Positions 35,140-43,253 of a stretch of DNA of 64,000 nucleotides are shown one piece after another. Source of the DNA: Janthinobacterium agaricidamnosum (lineage in GTDB: Bacteria; Pseudomonadota; Gammaproteobacteria; Burkholderiales; Burkholderiaceae_D); NCBI RefSeq assembly GCF_003667705.1, contig NZ_CP033019.1, forward strand, positions 3,348,001 to 3,412,000, written 5' to 3'. The notes under the pieces were generated by a model, which saw nothing but the letters and a program-made list of their open reading frames with translations, did no database searches and had not been told where the DNA came from. The position numbers and the translations under genes are program-made. Each line of letters begins with the position of its first letter. Within the stretch, counting starts at the first letter, position 1.

Positions 35140-35349
35140 GAACGCTCATGCACTGCATCCACCAGCTACACCTTGTCCTATGCCGTACTGACCGACCTCG
35201 TGTCGGTCAGCAATAACCCCTTGGCGGTGCTCGACCTGGTCTGCGGCGAAGGTCATGCGTTCATGGACGCTGCAGCGCCGCTGCAAGCCGGCGACGGATT
35301 GATCGCCACCGGCTGGGGACTACGCGCCGCGCACGCACGGGCAGCCTGA
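35140..35349 (+). pseudogene. Methyltransferase-like remnant
   Basis: Reading the frame that ends at the TGA at 35347 gives YTLSYAVLTDLVSVSNNPLA, then VLDLVCGEGHAFMDAAAPLQ. The middle resembles motif I of SAM-dependent methyltransferases (VLDLGCGEGH, with Val in place of the first Gly). No start with a ribosome binding site is seen, and the protein is cut off about 40 residues after the motif, far too short for a methyltransferase. A decayed fragment is the simplest reading. Confidence 0.4.
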
Positions 35350-35431
35350 ACTGCCATGGGCGGCATGGCTTGCTGGCGTCAGCGGCAACAGGCTACGATA
35401 GTGGCTGCCGCAGCGCGCAGTATTCCTCCCG

Positions 35432-35614
35432 TCAATTGCAGGATTGCAGGCAGGCGGACCGCTCGGCGCCGCACTCGGCTTGAGCGGTACCGGCGGCGAT
35501 GCAAGCCCGCCATTCGGCAGCGCAGGCGCTATAGCAGCTGGCAAAGGCTGGCGTCGCCGTTACCGCCAAACCGAGACCTGACGCAAAAAGAAATGCAGCG
35601 AGCTTTTTATTCAT
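35432..35614 (-). CDS. Tiny exported six-cysteine protein
   Basis: The 60-residue product starts after GGGAGA. Residues 1-25 are a clear signal peptide (MNKKLAAFLFASGLGLAVTA, then TPAFA). The mature 35-residue part has cysteines at 27, 31, 38, 48, 55 and 59. The spacings are 3, 6, 9, 6 and 3 residues, a symmetric pattern that suggests a disulfide-linked helical hairpin. It would fold in the periplasm or outside. The function is unknown. It sits alone between a remnant and a pseudogene, but its signal peptide, start site and cysteines are intact. Confidence 0.65.
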   Translation of the reverse strand: MNKKLAAFLFASGLGLAVTATPAFASCYSACAAEWRACIAAGTAQAECGAERSACLQSCN

Positions 35615-35720
35615 GGAGTTCTCCCAAAGTCGGATGGCTGATGAATCCCCGCGCGCGCCATCCTCTGGCGCAGGGCCACATACACAGGTATGTCGGGTGT
35701 CATCGCGCGCTGGCCGTACG

Positions 35721-36067
35721 TCAGCGCGAAATGGAAAATCCTGCGGCCTCCAACGTATCCTGGAGCACCGTCAAATCAAAGCCGTGCATATCAACGGCAC
35801 GCCCCAGCCGATAGCCAGAGCGGCATCCAGAATAATGCCGTAGTCGCCGTCAATTTCAGATATTTTGAAAAGATACCAAAATTCCCTTGCAAAATCTGAA
35901 TCCATGATCAGCTCGCCATTATTAATTGTCAAGACAATTCAATTCATTTCACGCCATCGGCCAATTCCTTGCGCAATGAAAAATACAGACACGATACGAA
36001 TATCATCACCATGGCTATCGATAAAAACATACTCTTTGTTACCATCGGCGCCACGGCAATTGAAATT
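35721..36067 (-). pseudogene. Broken gene with an in-frame stop and a frameshift
   Basis: One minus-strand frame reads YVFIDSHGDDIRIVSVFF, later GIGRWREMN, then a TGA at 35939-35941. It continues in the same frame as IVLTINNGELIMDSDFAREF, then WYLFKISEIDGDYGIILDAA and LAIGWGVP. It then needs a one-base shift near 35795 to read on as DMHGFDLTVLQDTLEAAGFS, then ISR and a stop. Both halves look like real protein, so a gene of at least 115 codons has been lost through a nonsense codon and a small deletion. The beginning is also missing. The family is not recognised; small immunity-type proteins have a similar look. Confidence 0.5.
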
Positions 36068-36342
36068 TTAATGTTAAATTCAAAAAATTAACAAAGTTAA
36101 TAAAAATACATTCATGGAAATTCCAGCCAAATAAAAATGCAGCAGGGAAAAACCGATAAGCGCAAAGCACCGGATATCGGATTCCCATTCCGCGTTCAAG
36201 CAAGATGATTGGCAAGCAGGCGGCAGCGCCGCCCTCCATGGTTGCCAGTTGCGTATCCGCCTCAAGGAATCATCGTTTTACAGATCAGCGCTCGTGCGGC
36301 GGCCGCACCGTGCTCCGGGGAAAAATCTTGCCCTGCGCACGG

Positions 36343-36348
36343 TATAAT
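36343..36348 (+). promoter_or_regulatory. Likely -10 box of the helicase gene
   Basis: A perfect TATAAT lies 33 bases before the start codon at 36381, in the only non-coding stretch upstream. The corresponding -35 (about GGAAAA) is poor, so the strength is uncertain. Confidence 0.45.
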
Positions 36349-36380
36349 CGGCCTCGCTTACTTCAACACCCAGGCACGAC

Positions 36381-38366
36381 ATGACTTCCTCCGCACTTCC
36401 TCCCGATACTTCCACCGACCTTTCCGACAGCAGCGAAGACAATAACGACGCCACCCTGGTCGCGGAACTGGGGGAGCTGGCCGAGCATATCCGCCTGGTC
36501 AAGATGGAAGGCCGCGTCTTCGTGCGCTTTTCCGGCGTGGTCAAGGCAGGCCACCTGGTGGTGCCGTATGCACTGGTGCCAAGCCAGGGCGTGCTGGCGC
36601 GGCCGGCCAAATGGCGCAAGATGGACCGCGAGACCAAGCTGGCCCTGGTGCGCGAGCGGGCCAGCGCGGCCGTCTTCGAGGAACTGCGCCAGCATGTGAT
36701 GGATTTCGTCGCCGATATCGCAGGCCTGAGCGAGGATGTAGACACGGACCCGATGGTCTTCCTGCACACGCTGGCCGACATGCAGACGTCGGAGCCGGCC
36801 GGCATGGTGTTCGACCGCATCCGCCAGCGCTTCAACCACGCCATCGAGCGCCAGCAGGAGGAACAGCACGCGGCACGCACGCGCCAGAGCATCAACCTGG
36901 CCGAGTATCCCGCCTCGTTCGAGATGGCACGCCGCCTGCCGCGCCGCTTCATCGCCCTGCTGGGGCCCACGAACTCCGGCAAGACGCACCGCGCCATGGA
37001 AGCGCTGGTCAAGGCGAAGAGCGGCATCTATCTCGCGCCATTGCGATTGCTGGCTCTGGAAAACTACGAACGCCTGCAGGAAGCCGCGCCGCATGGCAAG
37101 CCGCTGGCCGTGAGCTTGATCACGGGCGAGGAGCGCAGGGTCGTCGACGGCGCCACGCACGTGGCCAGCACGGTGGAAATGCTGGACACGAAAACCGTCG
37201 TCGAAGTGGCCGTCATCGATGAAATCCAGATGCTGGCCGATCCGGACCGGGGTGCCGCGTGGACGGCGGCCGTCTGCGGCGCGCCGGCCCACACCGTCTA
37301 CCTGGTGGGGGCGCCCGAAGCGCGGCGCGCCATCGAGGCGCTGGCCGAACGCCTGGACTGCCCGCTGGAAGTGCACGTCCTGAAACGCATGGCGCCCCTG
37401 TCGATGGAGCCGACGGCCGTGCGCAAGGTGCGCAACCTGCGCCGCGGCGACGCCGTCATCGCCTTTTCGCGCCGCGAAGTGCTGATGTGGCGCGACATGA
37501 TCACGGAAACGGGATTATCGGTGGCCACCGTCTACGGCAACCTGTCGCCCGAAGTGCGGCGTGCGCAGGCGCAGCGCTTCCGCGACGGCACGGCCGATAT
37601 CGTCGTCGGCACGGATGCGCTGGCGATGGGCCTGAACATGCCGATCGCGCGCATCGTCATGACCACCTGCGTCAAATACAATGGCCGTGAAGAGGAAGAG
37701 ATTTCGGCCGCGCTGGCGCGCCAGATCGCCGGACGCGCGGGCCGCTATGGCGTGCATGAAGAGGGACTCGTGGCCGGCTACGACAACGAGACGCATGAAG
37801 TGATGCGCGCGCTGCTGAAGGAAAAGCTGCACCCGCTGAACACCAGCGGCTTTGCCGTGGCGCCCTCGCTCGAACATCTGCACCGGATTTCGTCGGTGAC
37901 GGGAGAGCTGTCGCTCAGTAAACTGCTGCGCCGCTTCATCCACAATATCGACGTGCCGGACGGCTTCTTCTTCCCGCGCATCACGGAAGACCAGAAGGAG
38001 CGCGCCGTTTGGCTCGACACCCTGCCCCTGTCCGTGGCCGACAAATTTACCTTGTCGCTGGTGCCGATATCGAGCAAGGTGCCGTCCCTGCAGACGGCGT
38101 GGGAGCACTGGGCGAAGAATCTGTCGCAGGGAAAAACGAGCACCTTGCGCCAGCACGCGCACGGCGGCGGCACGCAGAATCTGCAGCAGGTGGAAGACAC
38201 TTGCCGCTACTATTCCGCGTATGCCTGGCTCAGCTACCGCCTGCCCGAATTCTTCCCCGATATCGCGGTGGCGCAACACCTGTCGCGCGATGCGTCCGAG
38301 CGCGTCGATTCCATCCTGCGCGCGCACAATGCGGCCTCGCGCGGACGGTCGAAGAAGTTCAAATAA
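36381..38366 (+). CDS. SUV3-like RNA/DNA helicase (superfamily 2)
   Basis: The 661-residue protein is an ATP-dependent helicase of the SUV3 group, otherwise best known from mitochondria. Walker A is FIALLGPTNSGKTHRAMEAL near residue 195. The family-specific Walker B is DEIQM (VAVIDEIQMLADPDRGAAWT) rather than DEAD. IYLAPLRLLALENYERL and motif VI ARQIAGRAGRYG are also present. An acidic N-terminal extension of about 30 residues and a C-terminal SUV3-type helical domain frame the core. It probably unwinds structured RNA in decay. It stands alone, with a TATAAT box upstream. Confidence 0.85.
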   Translation: MTSSALPPDTSTDLSDSSEDNNDATLVAELGELAEHIRLVKMEGRVFVRFSGVVKAGHLVVPYALVPSQGVLARPAKWRKMDRETKLALVRERASAAVFEELRQHVMDFVADIAGLSEDVDTDPMVFLHTLADMQTSEPAGMVFDRIRQRFNHAIERQQEEQHAARTRQSINLAEYPASFEMARRLPRRFIALLGPTNSGKTHRAMEALVKAKSGIYLAPLRLLALENYERLQEAAPHGKPLAVSLITGEERRVVDGATHVASTVEMLDTKTVVEVAVIDEIQMLADPDRGAAWTAAVCGAPAHTVYLVGAPEARRAIEALAERLDCPLEVHVLKRMAPLSMEPTAVRKVRNLRRGDAVIAFSRREVLMWRDMITETGLSVATVYGNLSPEVRRAQAQRFRDGTADIVVGTDALAMGLNMPIARIVMTTCVKYNGREEEEISAALARQIAGRAGRYGVHEEGLVAGYDNETHEVMRALLKEKLHPLNTSGFAVAPSLEHLHRISSVTGELSLSKLLRRFIHNIDVPDGFFFPRITEDQKERAVWLDTLPLSVADKFTLSLVPISSKVPSLQTAWEHWAKNLSQGKTSTLRQHAHGGGTQNLQQVEDTCRYYSAYAWLSYRLPEFFPDIAVAQHLSRDASERVDSILRAHNAASRGRSKKFK

Positions 38367-38369
38367 GCG

Positions 38370-38843
38370 TCACCTGACGGGCCAGAACCAGACCTCGCCG
38401 CAATCCCAGTAGCATTCGCTGCCGCACACTTTCACGCCGATGGAGGGCAGCAGGATGTCGATATGCCCGCCCGCGCCGCCCAGGTAGCCGGGAATGCGGA
38501 AGAAGGCGACGACGCCCTGGCGCTGGCCGATGCCTTCCATGGCGTCATCCCTGGTAAATTTTTCCGGCGCGCCAAACATCGAGGGGCTGGCCAGCATGTG
38601 CGACAGCTTGGCCTGCCCCGGTTCGATCAGCGCGCCCTTGAATGCCCCCTTGCGTATCGCCATTCGGCCCTTGACCTGGACCCCGGCCTTGATCAGGGCC
38701 AGGCTGACGCGGATGGCGCAGGTGTTGGCAAAGCTGTCCTTGCCGATCAAGTCTTCCCAGCCGATTTCGCGGAACAGGGCCGCCTGATCGACGGCCGCCA
38801 CGCTCGAGTAATTTTCACGCAGCTTGATGAATGCAGGTTTCAC
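38370..38843 (-). CDS. Tae4-like type VI amidase effector
   Basis: Starts at GTG 38843 after GGGAGG; 157 residues. Tae4 family enzymes cut the gamma-D-glutamyl-meso-diaminopimelate bond of peptidoglycan after delivery by a type VI system. Catalytic motifs are visible: the cysteine in NTCAIRVSLALIKAG and the histidine in GGAGGHIDILL, with a later CGSECYWDCGEVWFWP end typical of the family. No signal peptide is present, as expected for type VI cargo. No Tai4-like immunity gene and no Tss, Hcp or VgrG gene is in the window, so the gene is either an orphan or its partner is elsewhere. It ends four bases from the convergent helicase gene. Confidence 0.82.
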   Translation of the reverse strand: MKPAFIKLRENYSSVAAVDQAALFREIGWEDLIGKDSFANTCAIRVSLALIKAGVQVKGRMAIRKGAFKGALIEPGQAKLSHMLASPSMFGAPEKFTRDDAMEGIGQRQGVVAFFRIPGYLGGAGGHIDILLPSIGVKVCGSECYWDCGEVWFWPVR

Positions 38844-38941
38844 GTCAGCCTCCCGTCATCCCTGGTCGACAGGGACATCAGGCCGATTGTAGGAGGATGC
38901 GGCAGCTCCGCACTGAGCGAGATCAAGCGTAAACCGACCGC

Positions 38942-39075
38942 ACCCGTAACGCCAACAACAACGTCGGATTACGCGCGGCATAGCCACGCCAATCCGACCT
39001 ACTTGAGCATGTAGGTCGGCTTAGGCCAAAGGCCGTAAGCCGACGCCCGCCGTAACGCCAGCGAGGACGTCGGAT
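38942..39075. repeat. Intergenic repeat with competing hairpins
   Basis: CCGTAACGCCA followed by an ACGTCGGAT-type unit appears twice in slightly different form (about 38945 and 39050). Between them, CCGACCTAC (38994-39002) pairs with GTAGGTCGG (39011-39019). That second arm also overlaps a hairpin GTCGGCTTAGGCC/GGCCGTAAGCCGAC (39015-39044). The two structures compete. It lies between two minus-strand genes, after the sorbosone-dehydrogenase-like gene in the transcript. Confidence 0.6.
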
Positions 39076-39084
39076 GAAGGCCGC

Positions 39085-40326
39085 TTACGGCTTGCCCGGC
39101 GCCGCATAATGCAGCTTGAGCACCAGCCCGTTATGGTCGTCGGCCATGTAAATATCGCCATCCTGGCCCAGCTTCACGTCGACGGGCGCGCCCCTGCCCT
39201 GCTTGCCCTTGCGCTCCCAGTTGCTGATCAATTCAACGGACTTGCCCAGCGGCGCACCGGCCTTGTCGGGCAGCAGGGCCACCAGGCGGTGGCCGTTGCT
39301 GCGGTAGCCGTGGTAGCCGATGATCAGGCTGTTCTTGTACAGCTCCGGGAAGCGGCTGGCCGTGTAAAACGTCATGCCCAGCGGCGCGGCGTGGCCGGGC
39401 AGCAAGCGCTGCGGCGCCGCATATTGGGCGGCGCAAGCCGTCTTCGGATATTCGGGACTGGCGACATTGTCGTCGTAGCAGTACGGCCAGCCGTAATGCT
39501 GGTCCGCCTTGATCAGATTGAGCTCTTCATGCGGCAGGTTTTCGTCGCTTTTGAGCTGCGGCATGGCGGCCTGGATGGCGTCGCGCGCGTTTTCCGCCTG
39601 CCACAGTTCGCCCGTGACCGGATGGAAGGCCAGCGCCATCGAATTGCGCAAGCCGCGCGCATGCGTGCGCCAGCTCGTCACCGTGCCGGCCGGCCAGGCC
39701 ATCTTGTATTCGCGGATGGCACCCAGCGCTTCCGGGCCTTCCGCCGAAGCACAGGCCTTGGCCGGATCGGGCGCCTTGCCATCGTTCTCGCAATGGTCGG
39801 TGCTCGATCCCACATTCACGTACAGGTCGCCCTTGGGGCTGAAACGCATGTTCGTCAGCAGATGCAAACCGAGGCCCGGCAGGCGCGGCGTCTTGGCCGT
39901 GCCGCCGATCACGTCGGTGGTGGCGCGGGCCGGGTCGCGCAGATCGAAACGGAAGATGCGTCCCACCTCGCCCACGTAGACCAAGCCGTCCGGTCCCTGC
40001 ACGATGCCGTTCGGGCGATCAAGCTTGTCGAGCAGCAGCTTGCGTTCGTAGCCGCCACCGGCCGCCTTGGGCTGCAGCAGCCACAATTTGCCCTGTTTCG
40101 GCGCCCATCCCGTCATGTCCGTGACGAGGATGTCGCCATTCGTCAGCGGCAGCACGCCACGGGGAAATTTCAGGCCGTCGGCCAGCACGGCCACGCAAAA
40201 ACCGGCCGGCGTGGTGACGTCGAGGCGCGGCATGCCGTCGCACTGGGCGCCGCCCGCCGCCATGGCGGGCGCAAACGCGCCGGAAAGGCAGGCCGCCAGG
40301 GCGCTCGCAAGCATTTTCTTGTTCAT
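39085..40326 (-). CDS. Exported PQQ-dependent sugar (sorbosone) dehydrogenase-like protein
   Basis: The 413-residue protein has a signal peptide (MNKKMLASALAACLSGAFAP, then AMAA). It folds as a beta-propeller with the family landmarks PRGVLPLTNGDILVTDM near residue 55, HARGLRNSMALAFHPVTGEL, ADQHYGWPYCYDD and VDVKLGQDGDIYMADDHNGL. Soluble glucose and L-sorbosone dehydrogenases of this fold use PQQ in the periplasm to oxidise sugars or aldehydes. The substrate is unknown. Its start lies five bases after the TatD stop, but the Shine-Dalgarno is weak. Confidence 0.83.
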   Translation of the reverse strand: MNKKMLASALAACLSGAFAPAMAAGGAQCDGMPRLDVTTPAGFCVAVLADGLKFPRGVLPLTNGDILVTDMTGWAPKQGKLWLLQPKAAGGGYERKLLLDKLDRPNGIVQGPDGLVYVGEVGRIFRFDLRDPARATTDVIGGTAKTPRLPGLGLHLLTNMRFSPKGDLYVNVGSSTDHCENDGKAPDPAKACASAEGPEALGAIREYKMAWPAGTVTSWRTHARGLRNSMALAFHPVTGELWQAENARDAIQAAMPQLKSDENLPHEELNLIKADQHYGWPYCYDDNVASPEYPKTACAAQYAAPQRLLPGHAAPLGMTFYTASRFPELYKNSLIIGYHGYRSNGHRLVALLPDKAGAPLGKSVELISNWERKGKQGRGAPVDVKLGQDGDIYMADDHNGLVLKLHYAAPGKP

Positions 40327-40330
40327 GGTC

Positions 40331-41125
40331 TCATTCCATCAAGGGTAATCGGGGCAGCACGGCGCGCGCGTTGGCGCTGGTTTGCGCCGCCACATCGGCA
40401 AGTTCCAGGCCGCGCAATTCGGCCAGCACGGCGCCGATGCGGGGCAATTCTTCGGGGCTGTTGCGGCCCGGGTGGATCCAGCTGGGCGAAATATCGGGCG
40501 CGTCCGTCTCCAGCACGATGGCGTCCAAAGGCAGTTCGCTCGCCATGCGGCGTATCTGCAAGGCGCGCGTAAACGTCATGGCGCCGCCGAAACCGAGCTT
40601 GAAACCGAGATCGATATAGCCCTGCGCCTGCTGGAAGCTGCCATTGAACGCATGGGCGATGCCGCCGTTCGGGCGGATCTGGCGCGCGTGTTTGAGGACG
40701 ATGTCCTGCGAGCGGCGCACGTGGGCCAGCACGGGCAGGTCGAAGTCGCGGGCGATCTTCAGCTGCTCGCGCAGGAAGTGCTCCTGCTTGGCGCGCATGG
40801 CCGGTTCGCACAGCATGGGAATGAAGAAATCGAGGCCGATCTCGCCGATGGCGACAAAACGCGGATCATGCATGGCCAGCGCCACGGTTTCGCGCAGTGC
40901 GATCAGATCGTCTTCCGTGGCCTGCGGCACGTAGATCGGGTGGATACCGAGCGCATAGCAGGCGTTGGGCGCCGCCGCCAGGTCGCGCACGATGGCGAAA
41001 TTGGCCCGTTCGACGGCGGGAACGACGATCATGCCCACGCCCTGCTGCTGCGCGCGCGCCGCCACCTGCAGCGATTCGCTGCCGAATTCATGCGCGTCGA
41101 GGTGGCAGTGCGTGTCGATCCACAT
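40331..41125 (-). CDS. TatD family metal-dependent hydrolase
   Basis: The 264-residue product has the TatD/YcfH motifs: WIDTHCHLDAHEFG (H-x-H), FVAIGEIGLDFF (catalytic Glu), VLAHVRRSQD, NGGIAHAFNGS and IVLETDAPDISPSW. Members act as magnesium-dependent DNases or D-aminoacyl-tRNA deacylases in the cytoplasm. It follows lolD by about ten bases, so it is probably part of the same transcript. A good AAGGAG precedes the ATG. Confidence 0.9.
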   Translation of the reverse strand: MWIDTHCHLDAHEFGSESLQVAARAQQQGVGMIVVPAVERANFAIVRDLAAAPNACYALGIHPIYVPQATEDDLIALRETVALAMHDPRFVAIGEIGLDFFIPMLCEPAMRAKQEHFLREQLKIARDFDLPVLAHVRRSQDIVLKHARQIRPNGGIAHAFNGSFQQAQGYIDLGFKLGFGGAMTFTRALQIRRMASELPLDAIVLETDAPDISPSWIHPGRNSPEELPRIGAVLAELRGLELADVAAQTSANARAVLPRLPLME

Positions 41126-41134
41126 GGCGGCTCC

Positions 41135-41884
41135 TTAGTACTGGTACGGCTGCAGCCCTTCGTCCGTCAGGCGCAGCACGCGGTCGCAGCGCCTGGCCAG
41201 TTCGATATCGTGTGTGACGATGACGAAGGCCGTGCCCAGGGTGCGCGACAGTTCCAGCATCAGGTCGAAAATCTGTTCGGCCGTGGCGTGATCGAGGTTG
41301 CCCGTCGGTTCATCGGCCAGCACGCAGGCCGGCTGCGTGACGAGGGCGCGGGCCAGGGCCACGCGCTGACGCTCGCCGCCCGACAATTCACCGGGCGTAT
41401 GCGTGACGCGCTTGGCCAGGTTGACGCGCGTGAGGATTTGCTGCGCCAGTTCGGTGGCCGGAGCGCGCTTCATGCGCCGTATCATCAGCGGCATGGCGAC
41501 GTTGTCCAGCGCGGAAAACTCGGGCAGCAGGTGGTGGAACTGGTAGACGAAGCCCAGCGAAGCATTGCGCAAGTCGCCGCGCGCCTTTTCGCTGAGGGTG
41601 GCGAAATCCTTGCCCAGCAGGGTCACCTTGCCGCTGGTGGGCGTATCGAGCCCGCCCAGCAGGTGCAGCAGGGTCGATTTGCCCGAGCCGGAGGCGCCGA
41701 CGATGGCGACGCGCTCGCCGCGGTGCACGTCGATATCGATGCCGGCCAACACCTGCACCTTGTAGCTGCCCTGCGTAAAAGTCTTGCCCAGGCCACGGCA
41801 GCTAAGGACGGCGGAATCGGCGGAAGCGCCGTTGGAGGCAGGTTTGTTCAGATCGGTCATGGTCGTATTCAGTGGTTTATTCAT
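41135..41884 (-). CDS. lolD: Lipoprotein-releasing system ATP-binding protein
   Basis: The 249-residue ABC ATPase has Walker [17 protein letters not shown], the LolD-type Q-loop [17 protein letters not shown], signature [15 protein letters not shown] and Walker [14 protein letters not shown]. It powers extraction of lipoproteins from the inner membrane by LolC/LolE and their hand-over to LolA. An N-terminal extension of about 20 residues is present; a start at the internal Met at 41860 is possible. The start overlaps the upstream permease gene by eight bases. Confidence 0.93.
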   Translation of the reverse strand: MNKPLNTTMTDLNKPASNGASADSAVLSCRGLGKTFTQGSYKVQVLAGIDIDVHRGERVAIVGASGSGKSTLLHLLGGLDTPTSGKVTLLGKDFATLSEKARGDLRNASLGFVYQFHHLLPEFSALDNVAMPLMIRRMKRAPATELAQQILTRVNLAKRVTHTPGELSGGERQRVALARALVTQPACVLADEPTGNLDHATAEQIFDLMLELSRTLGTAFVIVTHDIELARRCDRVLRLTDEGLQPYQY

Positions 41885-43136
41885 AGCGCAGGGCTTCCGC
41901 AGGTTTGACGCGGGCAGCCCACCAGCTTGGGTACAGGGTCGCCAAAAAGGCGAGGATCACGGCCAGCACGCCGATCTTGGTGACGTCGGGCCAGCGCAGG
42001 TCGGACGGCACGGTGCTGATGAAATAGATGTCCTTGGAGAGGAACTGCACGCCCAGCAGGTGCTCGATGAAGGGCACGATGACGTCGATGTTCATCGCCA
42101 CCAGCACGCCGCCTCCGACGCCCAGGATCGTGCCGAGGATGCCCACCAGCGCGCCCTGGATCATGAAGATCTTCATGATGGAACGGGGCGAGGCACCCAG
42201 GGTGCGCAAAATCGCGATATCGGCCTGCTTGTCCGTCACCGTCATCACCAGGGTCGAGACGAGGTTGAAGGCGGCCACGGCGATGATCAAGGTCAGGATG
42301 ATGAACATCATGCGTTTTTCCGTCTGCACGGCGGCAAACCAGTTTGCGTTCAGCTTGGACCAGTCGCGCAGCCACAGGTCGCCCGGCATGGTTTTCTTCA
42401 GTTCCGCCGCCACTTGCGGCGCCTGGTTCATGTCGGCCAGGCGCAAACGCAGGCCGGACGGGCCGTCGAGGCGCAGCAGGCGCTGGCCGTCTTCGATATT
42501 GATGAAGGCCAGACCGGCGTCGAATTCATTGTGGCCCGCCTGGAAGATGCCGCTGACGGTAAAGCTGCGCATGCGCGGCAGCACGCCGGCCGGCGTGACC
42601 TGGCCCTGGGCCAGCATCAAGGTGACTTTTTCGCCGAGGTTGACGCGCAGGGCGCGCGCCAGCTCGATGCCCAGCACGATATTGAAGGTGCCCGGCTGCA
42701 GGGCCTTGAAGCTGCCCATGCGCGTCTGGCCCGCCACGTCGGACACGTTCGGCTCCTCCTCGGGCAGCACGCCGCGCACGATGGCGGGACGCAGCGCATC
42801 GTCGCGCAGCAGCATGCCCTGGGTTTCCACGAATGGCGCGGCGCCCTTCACGGCCGGATTCTTGAAGGCTTGCGCCGCTTCCGCGCGCCAGTCGGGCATG
42901 CTGCCGCTGTTGTCGAACACTTCCACGTGGGCCAGCACGGACAGCATGCGGTCCGTCACTTCCTTCTGGAAGCCGTTCATCACGGACAGCACGACGATCA
43001 GCGCCGCCACGCCCAGGCCGATGCCGGCCATGGAAATGAGCGAGATGAAGGAGATAAAACTGTTGCGGCCACTGCGCTTGCCGGCCCGCGTGTAGCGCAG
43101 GCCGACCAGCCATTCGAAGGGAAGATTTTTTAACAT
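41877..43136 (-). CDS. Lipoprotein-releasing permease LolC/LolE, second copy
   Basis: The 419-residue membrane protein of the LolC/E family has an N-terminal helix with [20 protein letters not shown] then [20 protein letters not shown], a large periplasmic domain (about 50-270), and three C-terminal helices ([60 protein letters not shown]). The 5' neighbour at 43254 encodes a close paralog. The two would form the heterodimer that works with LolD. The start at 43136 (MLKNLPFEW) is the conserved one, though its ribosome binding site is poor. Confidence 0.9.
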   Translation of the reverse strand: MLKNLPFEWLVGLRYTRAGKRSGRNSFISFISLISMAGIGLGVAALIVVLSVMNGFQKEVTDRMLSVLAHVEVFDNSGSMPDWRAEAAQAFKNPAVKGAAPFVETQGMLLRDDALRPAIVRGVLPEEEPNVSDVAGQTRMGSFKALQPGTFNIVLGIELARALRVNLGEKVTLMLAQGQVTPAGVLPRMRSFTVSGIFQAGHNEFDAGLAFINIEDGQRLLRLDGPSGLRLRLADMNQAPQVAAELKKTMPGDLWLRDWSKLNANWFAAVQTEKRMMFIILTLIIAVAAFNLVSTLVMTVTDKQADIAILRTLGASPRSIMKIFMIQGALVGILGTILGVGGGVLVAMNIDVIVPFIEHLLGVQFLSKDIYFISTVPSDLRWPDVTKIGVLAVILAFLATLYPSWWAARVKPAEALRYE

Positions 43137-43201
43137 GCTTGTGAAGTGATTGATTCTTGTGTAAGCGACATGCCACCGTGCCAACCCAATGGCGAAGTGC
43201 C

Positions 43202-43228
43202 GGGGTCGGACCCTGAGGGTCCGACCCC
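43202..43228. repeat. Perfect palindrome between the two lol permease genes
   Basis: GGGGTCGGACCCT and AGGGTCCGACCCC form a perfect 13-pair inverted repeat around a single G. It lies 25 bases after the stop of the first permease gene in the transcript. It has no T-run. It resembles the short GGTCNGACCC-type intergenic palindromes common in this bacterial family; that it belongs to a genome-wide set is from memory and was not tested. It could lower readthrough or stabilise the upstream message. Confidence 0.7.
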
Positions 43229-43253
43229 AGGTTCTGCCTTAGGGGTAATTTTC

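Larger units (their letters stand above)
35615..36380. other. Low-GC decayed region before the helicase gene
   Basis: About 770 bases without an intact gene. From about 35830 to 36200 the DNA is strikingly AT-rich compared with the rest of the window. It contains the pseudogene at 35721-36067 and, near the end, the promoter of the helicase gene. Nothing else with coding character was found. Confidence 0.6.

Noticed and set aside
36039..36239. 66-codon minus-strand frame in the AT-rich region
   Set aside because: No ribosome binding site, mixed hydrophobic/aromatic composition from AT-rich DNA, and no continuity with the pseudogene frame.
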